Source: Burkholderia anthina (GTDB lineage Bacteria; Pseudomonadota; Gammaproteobacteria; Burkholderiales; Burkholderiaceae). From it: DNA of 64,000 nucleotides. The stretch spans positions 310,001 through 374,000 of the forward strand of contig NZ_CABVLY010000003.1 of NCBI RefSeq assembly GCF_902498995.1. The letters are read 5' to 3'. The translations under genes were made by a program, and so were the position numbers. The notes below the pieces were generated by a model. It saw nothing but the letters and a program-made list of their open reading frames with translations, was not told the DNA's origin and searched no databases. The first letter of the stretch is position 1. Every line of letters starts with the position of its first letter. This document shows positions 17,714-26,084 of this stretch, piece by piece.

Positions 17714-18538
17714 ATGAACGTCCAGAACCCGAAAACACGCGTCAGGCCATTCGCGGCCACGCTCGCCGTGCTGTCCGCGCTCGCGGTGTTCACTGCGCTC
17801 GCCGCGGTGTCGCCTGTCCATGCGGTCGAGCCGGTCCATCCCGAGCGTCAGCTGCAACAATTCATCCGCGACACGTACGGCACGTGGCGCGCCGATCGCA
17901 AGGGCTGGCAGTCGGACGCGGGCGACTTCATCCATGCGTCGTGCGGCTCGCTGCGCGTCGCGACGGCCGACGGCCCGCGCACGCTGCTCGCGATGTGCGG
18001 CGAGACCGAGGCGGCCGTCCAGCACGGGATGCCGGGCATGGATTCGGACGGCACGACGGGCACGATCGACCTGTACGTGCTGAAACCGACCGAGGACGGC
18101 GCCACGCTCGAGCCCGTCGTGAAGAAGACGGACATCGCGTCCGGCAAGGGCGGCGAGCCCGGCACCGTGCGCATCGAGCGGCTCGGTCCTCACCTGTTCG
18201 GCTTCGTGATCGCCGACGGCATCACGCTGCAGGGCTATACGCAGGCGAGCCGGTCGATCTGGCTGCCGCTCGGCAATGCGATCGTCGAAGCCGCGCCGCG
18301 CATCAACGAAACGATGGACAACAGCGGGTCGCTCGATTGCGGCAACGCGAAGTCGCATTGCGAGAGCCGCACGTTCGCGATCGTGCCGGACACGACGGGC
18401 ACGGGCGACGTCTATCCGCTGACGGTCACGGAGACGGGCGTGCGCGGCGGCAAGGATATCCATGCGCGCTACACGGTGAAGTTCGACGCGGCGCGCGGGC
18501 GTTACGGGGTGCCGAAGGCGCTGCGGGAAGGGTATTGA
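17714..18538 (+). CDS. Hypothetical exported protein
   Basis: Exported protein of 274 aa with a signal peptide (long hydrophobic core, cleavage after VHA at about residue 37). The mature part opens HPERQLQQFIRDTYGTWRAD and includes CGSLRVATADGPRTLLAMCG and a late Cys pair (LDCGNAKSHC). I do not recognise a family. It follows the previous unknown exported protein by 43 bases and is probably co-transcribed with it. Confidence 0.6.
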   Translation: MNVQNPKTRVRPFAATLAVLSALAVFTALAAVSPVHAVEPVHPERQLQQFIRDTYGTWRADRKGWQSDAGDFIHASCGSLRVATADGPRTLLAMCGETEAAVQHGMPGMDSDGTTGTIDLYVLKPTEDGATLEPVVKKTDIASGKGGEPGTVRIERLGPHLFGFVIADGITLQGYTQASRSIWLPLGNAIVEAAPRINETMDNSGSLDCGNAKSHCESRTFAIVPDTTGTGDVYPLTVTETGVRGGKDIHARYTVKFDAARGRYGVPKALREGY

Positions 18539-18592
18539 GCGGGGCGTGCACGCAATGGGCTGCAGGCGCTGCCCGCGGCACTCGCCCGCGCG

Positions 18593-19522
18593 TCACACGT
18601 ACAGATAGCGCACGAGGTGGAAGAACACCGGCGCGGCGAAGCAGATCGAGTCGACGCGATCGAGCATTCCGCCGTGGCCCGCGATCATCGAGCCCCAGTC
18701 CTTGGTGCCGAGCGAGCGCTTCACGGCCGACAGCACGAGCCCGCCGACGAAGCCCGCGATCACGATCGCGAGCGAGATCCCGAACGCCGCGCCGAAGCTG
18801 AACGGCGTCACGCGATACAGCGATGCGCCGCACAGCGTCGCGAGCAGGCCGCCGCCGATGAAGCCCTCGACCGTCTTCGACGGCGACAGGCGCGGCGCGA
18901 TCTTGCGCCGTCCGAACAGTTTGCCGACCACGTACTGCAGCACGTCGCTGATCTGCACGACGAACAGGAAGAAGAACAGCAGCAGCGCGTTCTGCCCGGC
19001 GTAGTGCGGGATGTCGAGGATCAGCACGGCCGGCGCGTGGCTCAGCCCGTATACGCACACCATCAGCGCCCAGTTGATCTTCGCGTTGCGGCTCAGGAAT
19101 TCGCGCGTGTCCTGCGTGAGCGCCGATACCAGCGACATCGCGAAGAACAGGTGCACCGGCACGAAGATCGAGTACATCCCGTACCAGTTGATCCCGAGCA
19201 GCAGATACTGCACCGGAATCGCGATGAAGAATGCGATGAAGAGCGTCGTATGGTCGCTCGCGGTGGTCGGCGTGAGCGTGATGAATTCGCGTAGCGTCAG
19301 GTACGACAGCAGCGCGAACACCAGATACGTGACGTTGTTGCCGAGGCCGATCGCGATGACCATGATCGCGATCATCGCCCACCACGCGCGGATGCGCTGG
19401 TTCAGGTTGACGATCGTTGCGCTGGTGCCGCCGCTGCGCGCGCCGAGGATCGCGCCGATCAGGGTCGCGATCACCAGCACGCCGGTGACGCCCGCGACCA
19501 GTTCCCAGAAGAGCGTTCGCAT
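18593..19522 (-). CDS. CDP-diglyceride synthase (phosphatidate cytidylyltransferase), YnbB-like
   Basis: Integral inner-membrane enzyme, 309 aa with about eight membrane spans, of the CdsA family; it makes CDP-diacylglycerol from phosphatidate and CTP. The C-terminal signature is visible (SPSKTVEGFIGGG, then SLGTKDWGSMIAGHGGMLDRVDS split across two blocks). The main housekeeping cdsA normally sits with uppS and dxr; this copy instead sits with an acyltransferase and, across the divergent gap, a CDP-alcohol phosphatidyltransferase, as in E. coli ynbAB. I start at ATG 19522. Confidence 0.9.
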   Translation of the reverse strand: MRTLFWELVAGVTGVLVIATLIGAILGARSGGTSATIVNLNQRIRAWWAMIAIMVIAIGLGNNVTYLVFALLSYLTLREFITLTPTTASDHTTLFIAFFIAIPVQYLLLGINWYGMYSIFVPVHLFFAMSLVSALTQDTREFLSRNAKINWALMVCVYGLSHAPAVLILDIPHYAGQNALLLFFFLFVVQISDVLQYVVGKLFGRRKIAPRLSPSKTVEGFIGGGLLATLCGASLYRVTPFSFGAAFGISLAIVIAGFVGGLVLSAVKRSLGTKDWGSMIAGHGGMLDRVDSICFAAPVFFHLVRYLYV

Positions 19523-19559
19523 GGGGATATCCGGAAAAAGAGGGGAGGAGGGCGCGCGT

Positions 19560-20192
19560 TCAGCCGGCCGGCCGCTGCGGCGGCGCGAGCGCGACGATCG
19601 CGTCGTGCATGCGGGCGAGGAAGGTCGGCTTGTCTTCGCCGGCACCGAGCGCGTCGTTCGCGCCGAAGTGCACCTTGCAGATCAGCGGCACGGGCCAGAT
19701 CGCGCCCTTCGGCATGATGCGCTGCAGGTTCTCGAGATAGACGGGTGCCAGCGCAACGTTCGGAAACTCGGTCGCGAGATGGAACAGCCCGCTCTTGAAC
19801 GGCTGCGGCAACACGTCGGCGCCGCGCGTGCCTTCCGGAAAGATGATGATCGAGTGCCCTTGCCGCAGCGCATCGCGCACCGGCTCCAGTGGGTCGCCGC
19901 CGTTTTCGCGGTGACGGTCGATCAGCACGACGTTCAGCAGCTTTTGTGCGATATGGCGCTTCAGATCGCTGCTGTCCCAGTAGTCGCGCGCCGCGACGGG
20001 CCGCACGACGGCGCGCACGTCGCGCGGCAGCGCGGCGAGGATCGCGAGCGTGTCGATGTGGCTCGTATGGTTCGAGAAGTAGATCTTCTGCGTCGGCGAC
20101 GGCGGCGCCTGGTGCCAGATCGGATACGCGCCGGCGACGAGTCGCACGATGGACAGCAGGAAATCGCGCTGCCAGACGTTCAGGATGTTCAT
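19560..20192 (-). CDS. 1-acyl-glycerol-3-phosphate acyltransferase-like protein
   Basis: PlsC-family acyltransferase of 210 aa at the inner membrane. The motif NHTSHID (N-H-x4-D) is followed by FPEGTRG (motif III) and a Pro-containing LAPVYLENL (motif IV). It should transfer an acyl chain to lysophosphatidate, making the substrate for the CDP-diglyceride synthase that lies 37 bases downstream in the same transcript. The start is ATG 20192 (MNILNVWQRDF). Confidence 0.88.
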   Translation of the reverse strand: MNILNVWQRDFLLSIVRLVAGAYPIWHQAPPSPTQKIYFSNHTSHIDTLAILAALPRDVRAVVRPVAARDYWDSSDLKRHIAQKLLNVVLIDRHRENGGDPLEPVRDALRQGHSIIIFPEGTRGADVLPQPFKSGLFHLATEFPNVALAPVYLENLQRIMPKGAIWPVPLICKVHFGANDALGAGEDKPTFLARMHDAIVALAPPQRPAG

Positions 20193-20642
20193 CGGCGCGG
20201 CGCCTCCTGCGTGCATGCCCGCGCGGCCGCGCAGGCGCGGCAGGCGGAATCCCGGAATGCCGGCGCGGCAGGATGCGCGCCGGACGGCCATTGTTGTTTA
20301 CGTTTTTTCAAATTCGTGGCTGCCTGTCGCAGGGCCGCGACGATCGGACGATTCGCGCGACGTTGCTTCGCGGCGAATGCGCCGGTCGACGGCGTGAAAA
20401 TCGGCTGTTGCACGAGCGCCCGTCTGCAGTTCGAACGGATGACTGCGCTCACGGGCCAGCGGATTATCGCGAGTTTCCGCCGAAAACGCCAGATTGCCCG
20501 GCGCGGCACGGCCGGCGTGCGGCTTGACGCGTCGGGGCCGCTCGGCGACGATACGGCCACCTGTCGACAGCCGCCGCCGGCGGTTGCGCCGCCCGGGGCA
20601 GGGCGGTTGCAAACGTGTCCGGCGTGCAGAACCAATAAAACG
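20193..20642. other. Divergent intergenic region of the Ynb-like locus
   Basis: 450 bases separate the leftward acyltransferase pair from the rightward CDP-alcohol phosphatidyltransferase operon. It is locally AT-richer at about 20290-20320 and should carry both promoters. No convincing coding frame or named site is seen. Confidence 0.55.
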
Positions 20643-21248
20643 ATGAGCCTCTACGCACTCAAACCGAAATTCCAGAATCGTCTTCGTCCGTTCGCGGATT
20701 CGCTCGCCGAGCGCGGCGTCACCGCCAACCAGGTCACGCTGTTCGCGGCCGGCGGCTCGATCGTCGTCGGCGCGCTGGCGGGGCTCGGCGTGTTCGCGCG
20801 CGTGCTGTTCCTGCTGATTCCGGTCTGGCTGTTCGCACGGATGGCGCTGAACGCGATCGACGGCATGCTCGCGCGCGAACACGGACAGAAGAGCACGCTG
20901 GGCGCGTACCTGAACGAGCTCGGCGACATCGTGTCCGATATCGCGCTCGTGCTGCCGTTCCTCGCGATTCCCGCGTTCGCTCCGGCGGACGTCTGGCTGT
21001 TCGCGCTGACGGCGGTCATCGTCGAATGCGCGGGCCTGATCGGGCCGCTCGTCGGCGCGACGCGCCGCTACGACGGCCCGTTCGGCAAGAGCGACCGCGC
21101 GCTGGCGCTCGGCGCATTCGCGCTGTGGATCGGTCTCGGTTTGCCGGTCGGCAGCATCGCCGCGTGGCTGTGGCGGCTGCTGATCGTGCTGTCGATCGTG
21201 ACGGCGGTGCGGCGCGTGCGGGCCGGCATCGCCGAAGCGGGCGGCTGA
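20643..21248 (+). CDS. CDP-alcohol phosphatidyltransferase, YnbA-like
   Basis: Integral membrane enzyme, 201 aa, of the CDP-alcohol phosphatidyltransferase family, which exchanges CMP of CDP-diacylglycerol for an alcohol headgroup. The motif is present in a variant form, NAIDGMLAR then GAYLNELGD: two of the four usual Asp are Asn (positions 1 and 3). The same variant is what I recall for E. coli YnbA. Product alcohol unknown. The gene leads a tight rightward run with YnbC- and YnbD-like genes. Confidence 0.88.
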   Translation: MSLYALKPKFQNRLRPFADSLAERGVTANQVTLFAAGGSIVVGALAGLGVFARVLFLLIPVWLFARMALNAIDGMLAREHGQKSTLGAYLNELGDIVSDIALVLPFLAIPAFAPADVWLFALTAVIVECAGLIGPLVGATRRYDGPFGKSDRALALGAFALWIGLGLPVGSIAAWLWRLLIVLSIVTAVRRVRAGIAEAGG

Positions 21249-21317
21249 CGGCAGCAGATTGGCCGGCACCGGAGGGCGGCGCCGCATGATTCGAATAACG
21301 AAACGAGAGAGAAACGC

Positions 21318-23087
21318 ATGAGCGCACGCATGGCCCGCGAGGCCGACTTCATCACGCACGACGGCGAAACGCTGTTCTATCGTCACTGGCCCGCGACGGG
21401 CCCGCGCTGCCGCGGCGCGATCGTGCTGCTGCATCGCGGCCACGAACATTCGGCGCGCGTCGCGCACCTCGTCGACGAGCTCGACCTGCCGGATTTCGCT
21501 TTCTTCGCATGGGATGCGCGCGGCCACGGCCGCTCGCCCGGCGCGCGCGGCTACAGCCCGAGCGCGGCCGCATCGGTGCGCGACCTGCAGACCTTCGTCG
21601 AGCATATCCGCGACACGCACGGCATCGCGATCGAAAACACGGCCGTGATCGGCCAGAGCGTCGGCGCGGTGCTCGCGGCCACCTGGGTGCACGATTACGC
21701 ACCGCCGATCCGCTGCCTCGTCGTCGCATCGCCGGCGTTCCACATCAAGCTGTACGTACCGTTCGCGCGGCCGGGGCTGCGGCTGATGCACAAGCTGCGC
21801 GGGCTTTTCTACGTGAACAGCTACGTGAAGCCGAAATTCCTCACGCACGACCCGGAACGGATCGCGAGCTATGCGGCCGATCCGCTGATCACGCGGCCGA
21901 TCGCCGTGAACATGCTGCTCGACCTGCACGACACCGCGCGGCGGATCGTCGCCGATGCGGCCGCGATCACCGTGCCGACGCAGTTGCTGATCTCGGGCGC
22001 CGACTGGGTCGTGCATCGCGGCCCGCAGGACCGTTTCTTCGAGCGGCTCGGCGCCGCCCGCAAGGAGCGCATCGTGCTGCCGGGCTTCTATCACGACACG
22101 CTGGGCGAGCGCGATCGCGCGCAGGCGCTCGCGCCGCTGCGCACCTTCGTGCTGCGCGAGTTCGATACGCCGAGCCCGCGCGTGTCGCTCGCCGATGCCG
22201 ACCGGCGCGGCGCATTCCACGACGAATACGCGACGCTCGGCCGGCCGCCCGCGAACCCGTTCGCGCGTGCGTACTGGGCGATCACGCGGGCGGGGCTGAA
22301 GCTCGGCGGCGCGCTGTCCGACGGCATCGCGCTCGGGCTGCGGCTCGGCTTCGATTCGGGCTCGACGCTCGATTACGTGTACCGCAACCGCGCGCAGGGG
22401 CGGTTCGGCGTCGGCGCGCTGATCGACCGCACGTATCTCGATTCGCCGGGCTGGGTCGGCATCCGCCAGCGCAAGGTGCATCTGCAGGAGCTGATCGGCG
22501 CGGCGATCGGCCGGCTGCGCGGCCAGGGCGAGCCGGTGCGGATCGTCGACATCGCGGCAGGCCACGGGCGCTACGTGCTGGACGCGATCGCGACGGCTGC
22601 CGAGCGCGACGGCGCGGCGCCCGACGACATCACGCTGCGCGACTACAGCCCGCCGAACGTCGAGGCCGGACGCGTGCTGATCGCGCAGCGCGGCCTCGAT
22701 CCGATCGCGCGTTTCGAGCGCGGCGACGCATTCGACGAAGCGTCGCTCGCAACACTTGAGCCGCGCCCGACGCTCGCGATCGTGTCCGGGCTGTATGAAC
22801 TGTTCGGCGAGAACGCGCTGATCGAACGCTCGCTGCGCGGGCTCGCGCACGCGGTGCCGCCCGGCGGCTATCTCGTCTATACCGGGCAGCCGTGGCATCC
22901 GCAGCTCGAATTCATCGCGCGGGCGCTGAACAACCACCGCGGCGACGCGACGTGGGTGATGCGCCGCCGGTCGCAGGCCGAGATGGACGAACTCGTCGCG
23001 CGCGCCGGGTTCCGCAAGCTCGACCAGCGGATCGACGAGATGGGCATTTTCACGGTGAGCCTCGCGCAGCGGGTCGACGCAGCATGA
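21318..23087 (+). CDS. Alpha/beta hydrolase-methyltransferase fusion, YnbC-like
   Basis: Two-domain protein of 589 aa. The N-terminal half is an alpha/beta hydrolase of the monoacylglycerol-lipase type: FAWDARGHGRSPG, nucleophile Ser114 in IGQSVGA, and a late His in FYHDTLGER. The C-terminal half is a class I SAM-dependent methyltransferase with the motif VRIVDIAAGHGRYVLDA at about 405-421 and LRDYSPPNVEAG after it. E. coli YnbC has the same build and length. The likely job is remodelling of a lipid made by the neighbours (inference). GAGAGAAA precedes the ATG. Confidence 0.88.
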   Translation: MSARMAREADFITHDGETLFYRHWPATGPRCRGAIVLLHRGHEHSARVAHLVDELDLPDFAFFAWDARGHGRSPGARGYSPSAAASVRDLQTFVEHIRDTHGIAIENTAVIGQSVGAVLAATWVHDYAPPIRCLVVASPAFHIKLYVPFARPGLRLMHKLRGLFYVNSYVKPKFLTHDPERIASYAADPLITRPIAVNMLLDLHDTARRIVADAAAITVPTQLLISGADWVVHRGPQDRFFERLGAARKERIVLPGFYHDTLGERDRAQALAPLRTFVLREFDTPSPRVSLADADRRGAFHDEYATLGRPPANPFARAYWAITRAGLKLGGALSDGIALGLRLGFDSGSTLDYVYRNRAQGRFGVGALIDRTYLDSPGWVGIRQRKVHLQELIGAAIGRLRGQGEPVRIVDIAAGHGRYVLDAIATAAERDGAAPDDITLRDYSPPNVEAGRVLIAQRGLDPIARFERGDAFDEASLATLEPRPTLAIVSGLYELFGENALIERSLRGLAHAVPPGGYLVYTGQPWHPQLEFIARALNNHRGDATWVMRRRSQAEMDELVARAGFRKLDQRIDEMGIFTVSLAQRVDAA

Positions 23088-24505
23088 GCGCGCTCGGCGG
23101 CGGTGCGGGTGGCGCGGGCGGCGCGGGCAGCGGTCTGGCCGAGCCGGCGGCCGGCCCGCGCGACGCGCCGCTCGCGCTGCGCGTCGGCTGGCTCGCGGCG
23201 ATGGGCGCGGTGTTCTTCTCCACGTACGGCTTCGCGAACTGGCTCGCCGCGCACCGCGCCGCGGTGCCGACGTTCGCATTCGGCTGGGAGCATGCGATTC
23301 CGTTCGTGCCGTGGACTATCGTGCCGTACTGGTCGATCGATCTGCTGTACGCGCTGTCGTTCCTGTTCTGGACGCGACGCGACGATTTGCTCGATCACGT
23401 GAAGCGGCTGCTGACCGTGCAGCTCGTGTCGGTCGCGTGCTTCATCGCGTGGCCGTTGCGCTTCGGCTTCGAGCGGCCCGACGCGGGCGGTGTGGCCGGT
23501 GCGCTGTTCACGCTGCTGATGGGCTTCGACAAGCCGTACAACCAGGCGCCGTCGCTGCATATCGGGCTGCTCGTCGTGCTGTGGGCCGTCTACGCGAAGC
23601 ATCTGCGCGGCACGGCCGCGCGCGCCGTGCTGCATCTGTGGTTCGCGGCGATCGGCGTGTCGGTGCTCACGACCTATCAGCATCATGCGATCGACGTGCC
23701 GACCGGCGCGGCCGTCGGCTGCTTCGCGCTGTTCCTGTTCCCGTTGCGCGATGCCGCGGGCCGTCTGCCAGGCGCGGAAGGCTCGCCGTCCGGCGCCGCT
23801 CGCGCGCTCGCGCGCCGCTATGCGCTCGGTGCGGCACTGGCCGCGCTCGTCGCGCTTTACTGCGTGTCGCATGCGCCGGGCTGGGCGCTGGCGGCGGGAT
23901 GGGGCGCGCTGGCGCTCGCATGTGTCGCGTGGATCTACCGGCGCGGGGCGCCCGGTGCGTTCCAGAAGGACGACGCCGGCCGCTTCCCGGTGTTCATCCG
24001 CTGGCTGTTGGCGCCGACGATTGCGGGCGCGTTCGTCAATTCGCGGCTGTGGACGTTCCGGCAGCCGGCGCCGGTGCGGATCGACGAGCGCGTGTCGATC
24101 GGCCGTACGCCGACGACGCGCGACATGCGGCGCTACGGTTTCACCGCGCTCGTCGACCTCACGGCGGAGATGCCGCGCCGGGTCGCGGCCGACGCGTCGC
24201 TGGCGTATGCGGCCGTGCCGCAACTCGACCTCGTCGCGCCGAGCGCGGCGCAGCTCGCGGCGGCCGTCGCGGCGCTCGAACGGCTGCATCGCGAAGGGCG
24301 CGACGTGCTGGTCTGCTGCGCGCTCGGCTACGGGCGCAGCGTGCTGTGCGCGGCCGCGTGGCTCGCGGCACGGCGCGGGTTCGGCGACGCGCGCGAAGCG
24401 CTTGCGGCGGTGCGCGCGGTGCGGCCGCATGCGGTCTGGTCGGACGACGGCGTGGCCGTGCTGCAGGACTGGATCGATCGCCGCCGCGTCACGGGAGGCG
24501 CGTGA
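23084..24505 (+). CDS. PAP2-type membrane phosphatase fused to dual-specificity phosphatase, YnbD-like
   Basis: Membrane protein of 473 aa that starts inside the stop codon of the previous gene (4-base overlap). The N-terminal two thirds has several membrane spans with PAP2-type residues (QAPSLHIGLLVVLW, then TYQHHAIDVPTG). The C-terminal 150 residues are a cytoplasmic dual-specificity phosphatase with the signature VCCALGYGRS, where Cys412 and Arg418 form CX5R. E. coli YnbD has the same order. It could dephosphorylate a lipid phosphate such as a PGP- or PIP-like intermediate made by the YnbA-like enzyme (inference). Confidence 0.87.
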   Translation: MSALGGGAGGAGGAGSGLAEPAAGPRDAPLALRVGWLAAMGAVFFSTYGFANWLAAHRAAVPTFAFGWEHAIPFVPWTIVPYWSIDLLYALSFLFWTRRDDLLDHVKRLLTVQLVSVACFIAWPLRFGFERPDAGGVAGALFTLLMGFDKPYNQAPSLHIGLLVVLWAVYAKHLRGTAARAVLHLWFAAIGVSVLTTYQHHAIDVPTGAAVGCFALFLFPLRDAAGRLPGAEGSPSGAARALARRYALGAALAALVALYCVSHAPGWALAAGWGALALACVAWIYRRGAPGAFQKDDAGRFPVFIRWLLAPTIAGAFVNSRLWTFRQPAPVRIDERVSIGRTPTTRDMRRYGFTALVDLTAEMPRRVAADASLAYAAVPQLDLVAPSAAQLAAAVAALERLHREGRDVLVCCALGYGRSVLCAAAWLAARRGFGDAREALAAVRAVRPHAVWSDDGVAVLQDWIDRRRVTGGA

Positions 24506-24957
24506 TGCGCGATCCGTCCGCACCCTTCAGGATTGCCGCTGCGCGCGGCGCGCTCGATGCGGGCGCGTGGGCGATCGCGGCCGCGCTGGCCGCGGCGGGC
24601 GCCGGCTGGTGGATCGCGTCGGGCTGGGCGCCGGCGACGATCGCGCGCGTGTTGCTGGCCGTGATCAGTACCGGGTCGGGGGTTGCCGCGCTGTGGTACG
24701 CGGTGCGCATCGAGATCGACCGGCGGCTGTTCGCCGCGCTGGCACGCGCGGCGTCGGGCGACGCGCCGGTCGACGACGGGCTGGCCGCGCTCGACCGTGC
24801 GCTCGCCGATCTCGGCTGGATCGACGAAGGGAAGGTCGGGCGGGCGCTGGACGCGCGCGTGCGCGGCGCGGTCGGGTTGTGCCGGGCCGGCGTGCTGGTC
24901 GCGATCGTGCAGTGGATCGTGGTCGGGATCGCGATCGCGCTGCCGCAAGTCGGTTAG
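24505..24957 (+). CDS. Small membrane protein, unknown
   Basis: Protein of 150 aa that I do not recognise. Its ATG shares one base with the stop of the YnbD-like gene (TGATG), so it is translationally coupled and belongs to the lipid operon. There are about three hydrophobic spans: two near the N-terminus (about 18-65) and one at the C-terminus (about 127-147), flanking a soluble acidic segment (DDGLAALDRALADLGWIDEG). A scaffold or accessory role for the lipid enzymes is possible. Confidence 0.65.
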   Translation: MRDPSAPFRIAAARGALDAGAWAIAAALAAAGAGWWIASGWAPATIARVLLAVISTGSGVAALWYAVRIEIDRRLFAALARAASGDAPVDDGLAALDRALADLGWIDEGKVGRALDARVRGAVGLCRAGVLVAIVQWIVVGIAIALPQVG

Positions 24958-25019
24958 CGGTGCAGGCACGGGGCGCGCGGCTGCGGCGCCGGGCCGCTAT
25001 CCGCGTGTCGTGCGTCTGC

Positions 25020-25068
25020 GTCATAGGTCATAGGTCATAGGTCATGGGTCATGGGTCATGGGTCATGC
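25020..25068. repeat. Seven tandem copies of a 7-bp repeat
   Basis: Three GTCATAG units, three GTCATGG units and a final GTCATGC lie end to end. The last unit contains the stop codon (minus strand TGA at 25063-25065) of the diguanylate cyclase pseudogene. It is a short variable-number-type repeat between two convergent genes. Confidence 0.9.
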
Positions 25069-26084
25069 GCGACCCGCGCGCGGCCCCCGCATCCGCTTCG
25101 CCTCGTACATCGCCTGGTCCGCATGCTCGATCAGCGCGTTCATGTCGGTGCCGTCGTCGGGCAGCAGCGCGGCGCCGACACTGACGCCGAGCGCAAGCGG
25201 ACGTCCTTCGAATTCGAACGGTTCGCCGACCTGCTGCGCGAGCCGCATGCGCTGCGCGTCGACATCGTCGCGGCCGCCGACGTTCGGCAGGATCACCGCG
25301 AATTCGTCGCCGCCGACGCGCGCGACCGTGTCGGAGCGCCGCACGGCGCCCAGCATCCGCGTGGCGATCTCGCGCAGCGCGGCGTCGCCCGCGCGGTGGC
25401 CGTGACCGTCGTTGATCGGCTTGAGCCCGTCCATGTCGATGTTGAGGATGCCGAGCCGGCCGTTCGCGCGCAGCGCGGTGTGCATCGACTGGCGCAGACG
25501 ATCGTAGAACAGCGCGCGGTTCGGCAGGCCGGTGAGCGCGTCGTGGGTCGCGCGCAGATAGAGTTCGTTGGCCTCGTTGCGTGCCGCGTGGAACATCGCG
25601 GCGGCGATCAGCTCGGCCGTGAGCCGCAGCGCGCCGGCATCGGCGGCCGAGAACCCGTCGACGTCCGGCGCATCACCTTCAGCACGCCGACCGTCGTATC
25701 GGCGTGCATGAGCGGCATCACGAGCATCGAGCGCAGCCCGACGCGGCGGCACGCGTCGCGGTCGACGCGCGGGTCGGTTTCCGAATCCGTGCAGTGCAGC
25801 AATTCGCCGCGCGTCACGCACAGGCCCGACAGGCTGCCCGAGCGGCGCAACCGTAGCCCGAGCATCCCCGCGGCGGAGCCCGACGCGGCGCGGTACACCA
25901 TGTCGTCGCCTTCGGCGAACTCGACCACCGCACCGCTCGCGCCCGTCAGGTGCGGCACCTGCTCCGTCACATAGGCCATCACGCTGCCGAGGTCGAGGCC
26001 GAGTTTCGCGATCTCCGTCTGCGTGGCGATGATGCGCAGCAGCGTGGCGGGGGACGGAGTGACGGTATCGACGAATTGATCCAA
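25063..26084 (-). pseudogene. GAF-GGDEF diguanylate cyclase, frameshifted
   Basis: An otherwise normal 340-codon diguanylate cyclase gene is split over two frames. The 5' part, read from a TTG start at 26084 (MDQFVDTVTPSPATLLRII), encodes a GAF sensor domain ending TTVGVLKVM. The rest (APDVDGFSAADAGALRLTAE, then RATHDALTGLPNRALFYDRL) is in the other frame, with the active site RVGGDEF and an intact inhibitory I-site RRSD five residues before it. The break is at 25670/25671: one G appears missing (ATG-CGCCG for ATG-GCGCCG). It neighbours the c-di-GMP-controlled cellulose genes. A sequencing error is possible. Confidence 0.8.

Noticed and set aside
20298..23279. Open frame of about 990 codons opposite the YnbA- and YnbC-like genes
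   Set aside because: Antisense to well supported lipid genes; no start site or domain support.
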